From Plantibacter auratus (GTDB lineage Bacteria; Actinomycetota; Actinomycetes; Actinomycetales; Microbacteriaceae): 64,000 bases of DNA. The stretch covers positions 372,001 through 436,000 of the forward strand of contig NZ_JBOBFV010000002.1 of the NCBI RefSeq assembly GCF_050587365.1, in the 5' to 3' direction. Of this stretch, positions 50,336-59,992 are shown one piece after another. Both the position numbers and the translations under genes were made by a program. The stretch's first letter is position 1, and every line of letters starts with the position of its first letter. A model generated the notes under the pieces. The model was given only the letters and a program-made list of their open reading frames with translations. It did not search any database and was not told where the DNA came from.

Positions 50336-53091
50336 CAGAGAGCCCGCCGTCGACCGCGGACCAGCAGCAGACCACCCATCGCGAGCAGCGCGAACGCGCC
50401 GACGATCCAGGGCGTGGCGTCCAGGCCGGTGCGGGCGAGGTCGCCCGTCGGCGCCACCGGGTCGGTGCCGCCCGACCCTCCCGGCTGTCCCGTGCCCGGC
50501 TGTCCCGTGCCCGGCTGTCCCGTGCCCGGTTCCGGCTCCGGCTCCACCGCCGCGACCGTCGTGACGACGTCGTCGACCAGCAGGGTGCCTGCCCCCTCAC
50601 CACCGAGGTAGAACCCGATCTGGGTGACGGAGGTCGGGTCGAACGCCGCCTCGCCGGCCCAGGCCGGTGGGGCGAAGGCCGAGAACGGGATCTCGATCAG
50701 CTGCCAACCCTCGCCCTCGATGGGCGCGACCGTCTCCCAGTACGTCCCACGCGTCACGAACTGGACGGTGACGTCGTCGCCCGGTGTCCCCTGCACCCAG
50801 AGCTGGAGCCCGGTGTAGCCCCACCAGTCCTGCGGCGTCTGGAAGGTGCGGACGACGCCGGCATAGCCGGGACCGGCGAGGTCGTACGCGGCCGACATCG
50901 CGTTCGTGCCGGTGTCGGGGTTCGGCGTGAGCGTCGGTGTCACGGCGCCGCCCCCGGTGTTCCGCACGTAGGCGGCCTGCAAGGCGGCGTCATCGGCGTA
51001 CGACTCGAAGTCCTCGACGACGAGCGGTTCGCTCGGCAGCGCCTTCATGAGGAAGTCCGCCGCTCCCGTGCTCGAGGCGGTCGTCCCGGCTCCGTTGACC
51101 GCGGTGACCGACCACCAGTACCGCTGTCCCGGCGTGAGGGAGACCGTCGGGGTGACCGAGGGGGTTCCGACACCGTCGACGACGACGACCGGGTTTCCGA
51201 GGTCGGCCTGCGCGGCGAGCGTGAAGCGGTAGTAGGCCGCACCGGCCGCCGACTCCCAGGTGAAGGTCGGCGTCGCGGTCACATCGACGGTGCCGGGCGC
51301 CGGTGAGACGGATGCGAACGCCGCCGGCGGCCCGCTCGGAGCGTCCACCGCCGACCAGATGGTGGCCCGCGACACGGTCGCGTCGGCGGCGAGGGTCACC
51401 CGGAGGTACGGCCCCGCCAGATCGCGAGCGATCACCGTGCCGCCGGGTCCGACCTCGGCCGCGGCGGTCACCCAGGCTGAACCGTCAGCGCTGGACTCGA
51501 CCACGACCGATCCGGAGACGATGAACGACGCCGCCGAGAGTCGGTCCTGCTTCCAGGTGACGCTGGCTCCATCGGAGGCGGCGACCACGCTCGTCCCATC
51601 TGCGCGTGGAACGATCGTCGCACCGTCGTGCGCCTCGGTGAGCAGCCAGGACTCGAGCGGGTCGACGAGCACGCGGGTGTCGGTCTCGGTCATGACCGGG
51701 TCCGACAGCGCCGCGTCGGCCCCGGCCCCGTCGATCGCGACGACGCGGTAGACCGCTCCCGTCGGCGAGGCGAAGTCCGTCGCGGACCCGGCATCGGCCC
51801 GGAGCGCGCCGGTGTCGACCGCGGTCCACGAGATCCCGTCGAGCGAGCGTTCGAGCCGGTACGAGACCGCGCCGCCGGCCCCGCGCCATCGGACGGTGTT
51901 GATGCCGTCCGCGCGGTCGACCGCTGTGATGAGCGGTGTCCCGACGGCGGGAGCAGCCGGCACGGCACCGATCGCAGCGGCATAGGCGGTGATCGCGGAG
52001 ACCCGGGCGCGCTCGGCATCGGTCGCACCGGGTGCATGGATCGTGAACCCGTCGTCGTGCGGGACGAGCCCACCACGGTCGCTGTTGCCGAACAGCGACC
52101 AGAACAGCATGCCGGTCACGTTCGGGTCGGCGACGAGCGGTTCGAGCAACGCCGGGCTCGCAGCAGTGGAGGCGTACTCGCCGGCCAGGTAGACCTTGCC
52201 CGCGGCGGTGACCGTGGCCGCGTCCGCGGACACGCGTGCGGCGGTGGGCGGGTAGTAGTGCACATCGACGATGTCGAGCCCCGGCGCCGAGAGCGTGTCC
52301 GGGTCGATGTCGAATCGACGACCGGCCGCGACGAGCTGCTGCGGGGCGCGTTCCTTGATGAACGCGACCTGCCGGTCGATCCACGGCGCGGTCATCCCCT
52401 CCAACTCGTTCCCGAGCTCCCACGCCATGATCGTCGGGTCCTCGGTGTACCGGACGCCGGTGAGCGCGTTCGTCCGCTGCAGGATCGCGTCGACGTAGGC
52501 CTGGTACGCGGCGATCGGCCGCTCGTCGGTGTAGAAGTCGGCCGACGTCAGCCCGTACGGGGTCGTGAAGTCGCGATGCCCGCCGTGGTAGTACTCCCAC
52601 TCGTCGGTGAGCGGGAGCACCAGCCGGATGCCGAGCTTGCCGGCGTACGCGACGGCGAAGTCGATCGTCGCGAACGCCTCGTCGTTCATCTGCCCGAGGG
52701 CCGGCATGATCGCCAGGGGGTTCGCACCGTCCTGGCCCGTCGAGGTCATCATGTGCGTCCGCACGACGGTCGAACCCATCCTGGCCGCCGCATCGAGGGT
52801 GTCAGCGATGCGGAACGCAGTCGGGTAGTCGACCCCGCCCACGTTCTCGTCCAGACCGAGCCAGTAGATGTTCGGACCGCTGAAGCGGAAGGTCTCGCCG
52901 TCGAGCACGAGGCGGGAGCCGTCACGCTCGACGAACGAGGTGTTGAGCGAGGTCCAGTCGGCCGGGGCGGCAGCTGCCGGCGCCGCGAGCGCCGGGAGCA
53001 GTGCGGCGGTGACGGCCGCCGCGAGCATGCCGGCGGCGAGGCGGCCGCTCGTGTCGCGGTGCGATGGGCGGGGGTCGGGGGTGCGATTCAT
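50335..53091 (-). CDS. Cell-wall-anchored GH5 endo-beta-mannanase
   Basis: The 918-residue enzyme has a signal peptide (residues 1-42, ending APAAAAPA), a GH5 barrel of the mannanase type (about 45-390), fibronectin-like and beta-sandwich modules, a carbohydrate-binding-like module (about 690-850; VVEDFESYADDAALQAAYV), and a C-terminal anchor. The acid/base glutamate lies in AWELGNELEG near residue 228 and the nucleophile in YLAGEYAS near residue 304. A GTGQP linker repeated three times (15-bp DNA repeats at 50470-50525) precedes the sorting-like motif LARTG, a hydrophobic helix and RGRRRAL. It should cut mannan at the cell surface. Its start overlaps the ROK kinase stop by four bases. Confidence 0.9.
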   Translation of the reverse strand: MNRTPDPRPSHRDTSGRLAAGMLAAAVTAALLPALAAPAAAAPADWTSLNTSFVERDGSRLVLDGETFRFSGPNIYWLGLDENVGGVDYPTAFRIADTLDAAARMGSTVVRTHMMTSTGQDGANPLAIMPALGQMNDEAFATIDFAVAYAGKLGIRLVLPLTDEWEYYHGGHRDFTTPYGLTSADFYTDERPIAAYQAYVDAILQRTNALTGVRYTEDPTIMAWELGNELEGMTAPWIDRQVAFIKERAPQQLVAAGRRFDIDPDTLSAPGLDIVDVHYYPPTAARVSADAATVTAAGKVYLAGEYASTAASPALLEPLVADPNVTGMLFWSLFGNSDRGGLVPHDDGFTIHAPGATDAERARVSAITAYAAAIGAVPAAPAVGTPLITAVDRADGINTVRWRGAGGAVSYRLERSLDGISWTAVDTGALRADAGSATDFASPTGAVYRVVAIDGAGADAALSDPVMTETDTRVLVDPLESWLLTEAHDGATIVPRADGTSVVAASDGASVTWKQDRLSAASFIVSGSVVVESSADGSAWVTAAAEVGPGGTVIARDLAGPYLRVTLAADATVSRATIWSAVDAPSGPPAAFASVSPAPGTVDVTATPTFTWESAAGAAYYRFTLAAQADLGNPVVVVDGVGTPSVTPTVSLTPGQRYWWSVTAVNGAGTTASSTGAADFLMKALPSEPLVVEDFESYADDAALQAAYVRNTGGGAVTPTLTPNPDTGTNAMSAAYDLAGPGYAGVVRTFQTPQDWWGYTGLQLWVQGTPGDDVTVQFVTRGTYWETVAPIEGEGWQLIEIPFSAFAPPAWAGEAAFDPTSVTQIGFYLGGEGAGTLLVDDVVTTVAAVEPEPEPGTGQPGTGQPGTGQPGGSGGTDPVAPTGDLARTGLDATPWIVGAFALLAMGGLLLVRGRRRAL

Positions 53092-54101
53092 CGTGCCAGG
53101 CTCCTTCGTCTGGGATGGTGCATCGGGTCGAGCGGTGGGAGGCCGAGTGCCTCCGGTCGGTGGATGAGTGCTGCGGCGCCGAGGATCGGACCCGCGCCGT
53201 CGAGAGCGGAACCGGTCACGACGACGCCGGCCGCGTAGTCGAGGACGATGGCGTCCTGCACCGCGGCACGGACGAGGTCGAGATAGTCGGTGCTGACGGC
53301 GGTGAACCCGCCGCCGACGGCGACCGCCTCCAGGTCGAGCAGGGTCGTGGCACTCGCGATCGCCTGTCCGACCGCGGTGGCCGAACGGACGACGGCGGAC
53401 CGCGCGACGGGATCCCCCGCCGAGGCGTCGACGGCGAGCTCCTCGCCGGTGCGGCCTTCCCAGCCGTGGGCCCGCGCCCAGGCGACGCTCCGTGGTCCGG
53501 AGGCGATGCGCTCGAGCGTCGCGTCGTCGGCGGACTCTCCAGGTACGCGCGAGGCGATCTGCACCTGACCGATGTGGCCGGCGTTGCCGCTCCGGCCGGC
53601 GATCAACCGCCCGTGCAGGATGATCCCGCCGCCGACACCGGTCGAGACGACCATCGCCATCGAGTTCTCGGTGCCGCGGGTCGCTCCGAGCCAGTGTTCC
53701 GCGAGCGCGATGCAGGTCCCGTCGAGACGGACCACCACCGGGGCGTCCGGTAACAGCCGCGCGACGTGTGTCCGGAGGTCGAAGCCGTGCAGTCGCGGGA
53801 GGTTCTTCGGGCTCACGGTGCCGCTGCCGAGGTCGACGGGACCCGCCGAACCGATGCCGACGCCGACGAGCGCGGAACCGTCCGGCAGGTGCGCGATCGA
53901 GGCGAGGACCACTCGGTCGACGGCGTCTTCCAGTGCACGGCGCCCTGCATCGGGCCCCGTCGGCGCCCGATGCGCGCTGCCGTCGACCACGACGCCCTCG
54001 GCCGTGACGAGCGCGGCCTCCACTTTGGTGCCGCCGAGGTCGACCGCGAGCGCGACCGACCCCGACGGATCCCGCTCCGCGGTCATGTCCGCCAGGGTCA
54101 C
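53088..54101 (-). CDS. ROK family sugar kinase, probable mannokinase
   Basis: The 337-residue kinase has the ROK fold: ATP loop ALAVDLGGTKVEAALV, STGVGGGIILHGRLIAG and GNAGHIGQVQ with the catalytic region. The canonical zinc cysteine motif CxCGxxGCxE is absent; the equivalent segment reads QIASRVPGESADDATLERIA. The catalytic aspartate-type segment VRLDGTCIALAE is present. Placement between beta-mannosidase and mannanase genes, in an operon ending with manA, points to phosphorylation of mannose. Substrate is inferred from context only. The GTG start overlaps the GH2 stop. Confidence 0.82.
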   Translation of the reverse strand: MTLADMTAERDPSGSVALAVDLGGTKVEAALVTAEGVVVDGSAHRAPTGPDAGRRALEDAVDRVVLASIAHLPDGSALVGVGIGSAGPVDLGSGTVSPKNLPRLHGFDLRTHVARLLPDAPVVVRLDGTCIALAEHWLGATRGTENSMAMVVSTGVGGGIILHGRLIAGRSGNAGHIGQVQIASRVPGESADDATLERIASGPRSVAWARAHGWEGRTGEELAVDASAGDPVARSAVVRSATAVGQAIASATTLLDLEAVAVGGGFTAVSTDYLDLVRAAVQDAIVLDYAAGVVVTGSALDGAGPILGAAALIHRPEALGLPPLDPMHHPRRRSLAR

Positions 54102-56584
54102 CGTGCCCAGTCCTCGACCAGCTGGTTCGCGGTGCGCACGACCCGGGTCGACAGGAGCTCGTCCTCGCCGAGTTCCACCTCTGTCCGCACGTGGAACGTC
54201 ACGCGCTCTCCCGGCAGGAGGGTCACGAGCTGGTCGTCGACGACGGCGGCCGGGTCCAGCTTGTCGACGAGCAGCGTGAGGTCGCGGAGGAACGACTCGG
54301 CCGTGATGGTCACGGCGTAACCGTCCTCCTGGCGGGCGACCTCGGCGCTGAACCGAGGGGCGGGGATCGTTGAATCACGTGCCTCGGCGAAGGACCAGAA
54401 GCCGCGTTCCGCCCCGACTGTGGCGACGAGCACTTCATCGGGTGCCGAGCCCGCGACCGCGACCGCTTCGGGGATCTCGACGAGCGTCGAGGAGCGTCGG
54501 TCCAGGTCGACCGGGACGCGCACCGAGGCGAGTTCGGTCCCGTCGAACCGGAGGCGCCGGATGACGAGGTCGTCCGCCCAGGCGTCCGGGCCGTCGTTGA
54601 GCACGGCGACCACGAGGGACTCCCCTCGCGGCTGCACGGTCACGAGCCGGTCGGCGTAGACGTGTCGCAAGGCGTAGAGCAGCGGCTTCGCGCGCTCGTC
54701 GCCGTCGACGGCCGCCCAGGACGTGACGGGCCAGCAGTCGTTCAGCTGCCAGACGATCGACCCCATGCAGCGTGGGCTCCACGACCGGAAGTGCTCGATC
54801 GCGACGGTCACGGCGTTGGCCTGGTTGAGCGACATCGCCCAGTGCCAGTCCTCGGTGTCGTCCGGCAGCGGCAGGTGCGCGACGAGTCCGTCGGTCAGTT
54901 TGTCGTTCCCGTCCGTCGCCTTCTGGTGGTGGATCATGCCGGGCGACTCCGGCGTGAGCGGGGAGTCCGAGATGGCTCGATCGATCGTCGACCACGTCGC
55001 CGGCCCCTGCCAACCGAACTCGGCCACGAAGCGCGGCGAGACGTCGCGGTAGGCGGGGTAGTCGACGCGGTTCCACAGCTCCCAGAGGTGCACTGATCCG
55101 TGGTCCGGATCGTTGGCCGGGATGTCCGGCGTGCCCGACCACGGGCTGCCCGCGGTGTAGTTGCCGGCCGGGTCGAGCTCGGCGACGAGCCGTGGCAGCA
55201 GATCGAGGTAGTAGCCCATGCCCCACGTGCGACCCTGGACGCGCTTCTCCCAGCCCCACTCCTCGAAGCCCCAGATGTTCTCGTTGTTGCCGTTCCACAG
55301 CACGAGGCTCGCGTGCGGCATGATGCGCGTGATGTTGTCGCGCGCCTCCGCCTCGACCTCGCTCCACAGCGGCTCCTCCTCGGCATAGGCCGCGCAGGCG
55401 AAGAGGAAGTCCTGCCAGACCATGATCCCGCGCTCGTCGCAGAGCTCGTAGAAGTCGTCGGACTCGTAGTAGCCGCCGCCCCAGATACGGAGCAGGTTGA
55501 GGTTCGCGAACTCGGCCTGGTCCATCCGGCGCGAGAGCCTTGCGCGGTCGACGCGGGTCACGAAGGCGTCATCGGGGATCCAGTTGGCGCCTCGCACCCA
55601 GACGGCCTCGCCGTTCACGACGAAGCGGAACGAGGTGCCCTCCGCGTCGGGTTCGAGTTCGACGGCGACGGTCCGGAACCCGATCCGCTTCGACCACTCG
55701 CCGAGGCGTGCCTCGTCCTGCCTGAGCACGACGTCGAGGTCGTACAGCGGCTGCTCGCCGTACCCGCGCGGCCACCACAGTTCGGCATCCGCGACGGTGA
55801 GCTCGACCACGGCGGTGTCGGCACCGGCCGCGAGGACGACATCAGTGCTCGCATCGGCGACCGTCGCTGTGAGCGCGAGGGGCGCGTCACCGTCGCCGGC
55901 GCGTTCCACGTCGACGTGCACGGCGACCCGGCCCTCGCCGCCGTCGACCGTCACGACCGGACGCACCGAGGCGAGGCGGGCCGTCGACCACGACTGCAGG
56001 CTCACGGGCTTCCAGAGCCCTGACGAAGCGGCGTCCAGTCCCCAGTCCCAGCCGAAGTTGCACGCGGCCTTGCGGATGGCGTTGAACGGGTGGGAGTAGG
56101 TGTGGGGGCGGTAGCCGATCTCGAGGCTGGCCAGGTCGGCAGCCGCGACGGGCGACGCGAAGTGCACGACCAGCTCGTTCTCACCCTCGCGCAGGACGGC
56201 ACCGACGTCGATGCGGTAGGTGCGGTGCTGGTTCCGCGTGGTCGCGACGACCGAGCCGTTCACGGTCACCGTCGCCACGGTGTCGAGTCCCTCGAACACG
56301 AGGTCGTGCCGCTCGTGGCCGTCCGGCTCCCACGTGAAGGTGGTGCGGTACTCCCAGTCCGTCGATCCGATCCACGTCACGAGGTGCTCGTTGCGGTCGA
56401 GGAAGGGGTCGGGGATGAGCCCGGCGTCGAGGAGGTCCGTGTGCACGAGGCCGGGCACCGTCGCGGGCACGCTCGTCCCGACGAAGGCCTCGGGGATCGC
56501 GCCACCGACCGCACGCAGACTCCACCCCTCGTGCAGGAGGCGGGTGGTCAGGGGACGGACGGTGGCGGTGTCGATGATGCTCAC
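54098..56584 (-). CDS. Beta-mannosidase (GH2)
   Basis: The 828-residue enzyme has the GH2 domain order: jelly-roll sugar-binding domain, Ig-like domain, TIM barrel, C-terminal Ig-like domains. The acid/base glutamate is in WNGNNENIWGFEE near residue 434 and the nucleophile in FVAEFGWQGP near residue 522, as in beta-mannosidases. AACNFGWDWG and LRIWGGGYYESDDFYELCDE are also typical of this branch. There is no signal peptide, so it releases mannose from imported oligosaccharides. The GTG start lies in the permease stop (GTGA). Confidence 0.93.
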   Translation of the reverse strand: MSIIDTATVRPLTTRLLHEGWSLRAVGGAIPEAFVGTSVPATVPGLVHTDLLDAGLIPDPFLDRNEHLVTWIGSTDWEYRTTFTWEPDGHERHDLVFEGLDTVATVTVNGSVVATTRNQHRTYRIDVGAVLREGENELVVHFASPVAAADLASLEIGYRPHTYSHPFNAIRKAACNFGWDWGLDAASSGLWKPVSLQSWSTARLASVRPVVTVDGGEGRVAVHVDVERAGDGDAPLALTATVADASTDVVLAAGADTAVVELTVADAELWWPRGYGEQPLYDLDVVLRQDEARLGEWSKRIGFRTVAVELEPDAEGTSFRFVVNGEAVWVRGANWIPDDAFVTRVDRARLSRRMDQAEFANLNLLRIWGGGYYESDDFYELCDERGIMVWQDFLFACAAYAEEEPLWSEVEAEARDNITRIMPHASLVLWNGNNENIWGFEEWGWEKRVQGRTWGMGYYLDLLPRLVAELDPAGNYTAGSPWSGTPDIPANDPDHGSVHLWELWNRVDYPAYRDVSPRFVAEFGWQGPATWSTIDRAISDSPLTPESPGMIHHQKATDGNDKLTDGLVAHLPLPDDTEDWHWAMSLNQANAVTVAIEHFRSWSPRCMGSIVWQLNDCWPVTSWAAVDGDERAKPLLYALRHVYADRLVTVQPRGESLVVAVLNDGPDAWADDLVIRRLRFDGTELASVRVPVDLDRRSSTLVEIPEAVAVAGSAPDEVLVATVGAERGFWSFAEARDSTIPAPRFSAEVARQEDGYAVTITAESFLRDLTLLVDKLDPAAVVDDQLVTLLPGERVTFHVRTEVELGEDELLSTRVVRTANQLVEDWAR

Positions 56585-57501
56585 TTGGTTGCTCCAGAGG
56601 TCAGGCCGTTGTAGATGTATCGCTGCAGGAAGAGGAAGGCGACGAGCGTCGGGATGATCACGAGGATCGTCCCGGCCGCGATGATCTGCCACTGGGCGCC
56701 GAACGGTCCCATGAACCGGAACAGCGAGGTGGAGATCACCCCCAGGTCCTGCGACGGCATGTACAGGAAGGGGATGTAGAACTCGTTGTAGATGGCGATG
56801 CCCTTGATGATGACCACCGTCGCGACAGCGGGCTTCAGCAGCGGGAGGATGATGCGCCAGTAGATCGTGAAGCGGTTCGCGCCGTCGAGCATCGCGGCCT
56901 CGTCGAGGGAGACGGGGATCGACTGCATGAACTGCAGGAAGATGTAGATCGCGACGATGTCGGTCCCCATGAAGAGCAGGATCGCGGCGCCGCGGGTGTT
57001 GAACAGCTCGAGTGCGGACACCACCTGGAACGTGGCCACCTGGGTCGTGACCGACGGCACGAGCGTCGCCAGGAGGAACAGGCCCATGACGAGCTTCCGT
57101 CCGCGGAAGCGGAACCGGTCGAGTGCGTAGGCCGACATGGTGCCGATCAGGATGGTCCCGGCGACGGACACGAGCAGGATGATCGCGGTGTTGAGGAAGC
57201 CGGTGACCATGCCGCCCTGGTCGAAGGCGACGACGAAGTTGTCGAAGTTGAACCAGTTCGACGGCGGGGTGAGGGGACCGGTCGTCCGCTGTTCGCGGTC
57301 GGTCTTGAACGCGAGCATGAAGATCGTGGCCAGGGGGACCACCGCGAAGAGGCTCGCGATGATGAGCGAGGCGTACTTGATCGTCGTCGCGGTGAGGGCG
57401 GCGGCACCCTGTGGGCGCTTCGGCCCGCGCCGCGTCCGTCGCAGTGCGCGTCGGGGCTCGGGTGTGGCAGCGGAGACCGGTCGGTCGGCGGTGGCGGTCA
57501 C
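56581..57501 (-). CDS. Carbohydrate ABC transporter permease (MalG type, mannan locus)
   Basis: The 306-residue permease has six helices after a basic N-terminus and the EAA loop PVSLDEAAMLDGANRFTIYW. It starts with GTG in the stop codon of the MalF-type permease. The frame stays open upstream, but that part overlaps the other permease and is not real. It belongs to the CUT1 family. Confidence 0.92.
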   Translation of the reverse strand: MTATADRPVSAATPEPRRALRRTRRGPKRPQGAAALTATTIKYASLIIASLFAVVPLATIFMLAFKTDREQRTTGPLTPPSNWFNFDNFVVAFDQGGMVTGFLNTAIILLVSVAGTILIGTMSAYALDRFRFRGRKLVMGLFLLATLVPSVTTQVATFQVVSALELFNTRGAAILLFMGTDIVAIYIFLQFMQSIPVSLDEAAMLDGANRFTIYWRIILPLLKPAVATVVIIKGIAIYNEFYIPFLYMPSQDLGVISTSLFRFMGPFGAQWQIIAAGTILVIIPTLVAFLFLQRYIYNGLTSGATK

Positions 57502-58457
57502 GATTCGCCTCCCTTCTCGTCGGGGAAGACCCGGCGTTGGACGAAGGTGATGATCAGGACGATCAGCAGCAGGACGACGGCCATCGCGGACGCCAAACCC
57601 ACCTTCGAGAACTTGAAGGCCGTGTTCACCGTCTGGATCACGAAGGTCTCGGAGCCGTTGGCACCGCCGGTCATGACGTACGGCATCTCGAAGGCGGACA
57701 GTGCTCCGGCGATGGCCAGGATGAACGAGAGGCCGAGGATGCGCCGGATGCTCGGCAGGATGATGAAGCGGAACTTGTGCCACGAGTTGGCGCCGTCGAG
57801 GTCCGCGGCCTCGTACTGCTCGGACGGGACCGACTGGATCGCACCGAGGAACAGGACGAAGTTGAGGCCCATGTACCGCCAGACGGACGTGGCGGCGAGG
57901 GAGGCGTTCACGAACGAGGGGTCGCCGAGCCACTGCGGGGTGTCCTGCACGCCGACCGCCGCGAGGAGGGCGTCGAGGGTGCCGCCTGGGCGGAGGAAGT
58001 AGAGGAAGACCAGCCCGATCGCGACCCCGTTGATGAGGTAGGGGAAGAAGATGACGCCCTTGAAGAGGTTCTTGAAGCGGGTGCGGAAGCTCAACAGCGT
58101 GGCGAGGTACAGCGCCAGGACGAGCTGGGCGACGGCCCCGACGAGGTAGTACAGGCTCACGAAGAAGACCTGGAAGATCTCCGGCTTCGTGAAGATCTGC
58201 ACGAAGTTGTCGATGCCGACGAACTCCTGCTCGGGTTCGAGTCCGTCCCACGAGGTGAGGCTGTACCAGAACATGTTCGCGACCGGCACGTAGGTGAGCA
58301 CGATCAGGAAGGCGAGCGGCACCACGAGGAAGAGCCAGGGGGTGACACGCGACCCGGTGGCCTTCGGGGGTCTGCCCGGGCGCAGGGTGCGCGGCGGGCG
58401 TGGATGGTTCGTCACCACCGCTCGGGTGGCGGGTGACGCTCCCTGGACTGTGACCAT
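57498..58457 (-). CDS. Carbohydrate ABC transporter permease (MalF type, mannan locus)
   Basis: The 319-residue permease has six helices starting at TPWLFLVVPLAFLIVLTYVP and the EAA loop SEQYEAADLDGANSWHKFRF. It pairs with the downstream MalG-type permease and the upstream binding lipoprotein. No ATPase is encoded nearby. Confidence 0.92.
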   Translation of the reverse strand: MVTVQGASPATRAVVTNHPRPPRTLRPGRPPKATGSRVTPWLFLVVPLAFLIVLTYVPVANMFWYSLTSWDGLEPEQEFVGIDNFVQIFTKPEIFQVFFVSLYYLVGAVAQLVLALYLATLLSFRTRFKNLFKGVIFFPYLINGVAIGLVFLYFLRPGGTLDALLAAVGVQDTPQWLGDPSFVNASLAATSVWRYMGLNFVLFLGAIQSVPSEQYEAADLDGANSWHKFRFIILPSIRRILGLSFILAIAGALSAFEMPYVMTGGANGSETFVIQTVNTAFKFSKVGLASAMAVVLLLIVLIITFVQRRVFPDEKGGES

Positions 58458-58539
58458 GCTGGTTGCCTTCTTCGCTGCGCGGGGTGGAGGACACCCGGGC
58501 CCGCCGTGGGGACGGGCCCGGGTGTCGATCGGATGGGTG

Positions 58540-59838
58540 CTACTCGGCGACGTCCGCGCGGGCGGCCGCCCAGCGCTCGTTGAGGTCGGCGAAGGCGCTC
58601 TCCTTGTCGCCGTCGGCTGCGCCGCGGGCGATGTCGATGAGCTTCTGGCGGTAGGTGTTGCCGAAGAGGTCGATCTCGGCGGCGTTGGCGATGTCGTTGA
58701 TCACGGCCTCCTTGCCCACCGGGTCCGGAGCGAGCTCCAGGTAGGTGACGCCGAGATCGGAGAAGTCGGCCAGCGTGTCGGGTGCCGGGTCGCTGATGAC
58801 GGGGCTGATGGCACCCTGGCTCGCGGCGAATCCGGACTCGTTCGTGAACCAGTCGATCCAGGCCTTCGCGGTCGCCTTGTTCTTCGAGTACTTGCTGACC
58901 GCCAGGAACTTGTCGGAGGCGGTGACGGAGGTGAAGCCGTCGTCGGTCTTCCACGGCATCGGCCAGAAGCCGATCACGTCGCGGGACTCGCCGGCCTTCT
59001 CGGCGGCGTCCTGCATCTGCGAGACGGCCCAGGAGCCGAGCACCATCGAGCTGATCTCACCGGAGGCGAGGAGGTTCTTCGACTCCTCCCAGTTGGTGGT
59101 GGTGGGGTCAGGCTCGCTCAGGCCGGCGGCAACGGTGTCGAAGAGGAGACCGTCGATGTTGTACTGGTCGTTGCCCTCGGTCCACGGGCTGTCGGTGGCG
59201 ATCATCTCGGTACGGACCTCCGGGCCCTGCACCGCACCGAGGTTGCCCTCGAGCGTCGCGAGCGGCCAGCCGTCCTTGTAGTTCGTGTAGTACGGGATCG
59301 AACCGTTCGCCTTGATCTTCTCGAGTGCGGCGAGGTACTCCTCCTCGGTGGCCGGCGGCTCGGTGATCCCGGCCTTCGTCCAGACGTCGCGGTTGAAGAC
59401 GTAGCCCATGGCGGAGCCGAAGGTCGAGACGCCGTAGGCCGTCCCGTCGAAGGAGGCCTCGTTCGCGAAGCGGTAGGTCTTGGACTGCTCCTCGGTGCTG
59501 CCGAGCGGCTCGAAGAAGTTCGCGTACTGATCCTTGGTGACATTCGAGGACGGGATGAGGAGCACGTCGCCGTAGTCCTTCGAGTTGAGGCGGATCTTGG
59601 CGTCGCCCTCGTAGTCGGTCAGGGCCTCGAACTTGACGGTGGTGCCGGGGTACTGCTTCTCGAACTCGGCCGCGTAGTCCTTGAAGGTGGTGTCGACGAG
59701 GTCGGTGCGGTTCGTGAGGACGGTGATCTCGCCGCTCGGGTCGCCGTCGTCGTTGGCGGCTCCGCCGGAACAGCCGCTGAGGACGAGTGCCGCGGCCGCA
59801 GCCGTTGCGGCGAGGCCGATGATCGGTCTCCGGGACAT
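58540..59838 (-). CDS. ABC transporter substrate-binding lipoprotein (mannan locus)
   Basis: The 432-residue protein is a type 1 extracellular solute-binding protein. It has a signal peptide (MSRRPIIGLAATAAAAALVL) with lipobox LSGC, and family segments EITVLTNRTDLVDTTFKDYA, YPGTTVKFEALTDYEGDAKI and GEISSMVLGSWAVSQM. The ATG at 59838 follows AAGGAG by five bases. It should bind manno-oligosaccharides outside the membrane and is the first gene of the mannan operon. Confidence 0.92.
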   Translation of the reverse strand: MSRRPIIGLAATAAAAALVLSGCSGGAANDDGDPSGEITVLTNRTDLVDTTFKDYAAEFEKQYPGTTVKFEALTDYEGDAKIRLNSKDYGDVLLIPSSNVTKDQYANFFEPLGSTEEQSKTYRFANEASFDGTAYGVSTFGSAMGYVFNRDVWTKAGITEPPATEEEYLAALEKIKANGSIPYYTNYKDGWPLATLEGNLGAVQGPEVRTEMIATDSPWTEGNDQYNIDGLLFDTVAAGLSEPDPTTTNWEESKNLLASGEISSMVLGSWAVSQMQDAAEKAGESRDVIGFWPMPWKTDDGFTSVTASDKFLAVSKYSKNKATAKAWIDWFTNESGFAASQGAISPVISDPAPDTLADFSDLGVTYLELAPDPVGKEAVINDIANAAEIDLFGNTYRQKLIDIARGAADGDKESAFADLNERWAAARADVAE

Positions 59839-59922
59839 GGGAACTCCTTCGTTCATGGGGGCGAAGGGCCGGGTCGCCTCGTCGCTCGCTGTCCAGCATC
59901 GTCTGCCGTCTCACGCCCGTCA

Positions 59923-59951
59923 AGACTAAACATTATTAATTTATATAACAA
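59923..59951 (-). promoter_or_regulatory. AT-rich promoter of the mannan operon
   Basis: On the minus strand TTGTTA (59951-59946) and TAGTCT (59928-59923) are separated by exactly 17 bases, with the spacer almost entirely A/T (TATAAATTAATAATGTT). Such an AT-rich island is rare in this GC-rich DNA. The message would have a leader of about 80 bases before the binding-protein start. Confidence 0.65.
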
Positions 59952-59992
59952 ATCGATCACAGGGAATCCACCCCACTCGCGCCCTCGAAACC

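Noticed and set aside
50470..50525. 15-bp tandem repeats considered as a mobile or regulatory element
   Set aside because: They are in frame and encode the GTGQP linker before the wall-sorting signal of the GH5 protein.
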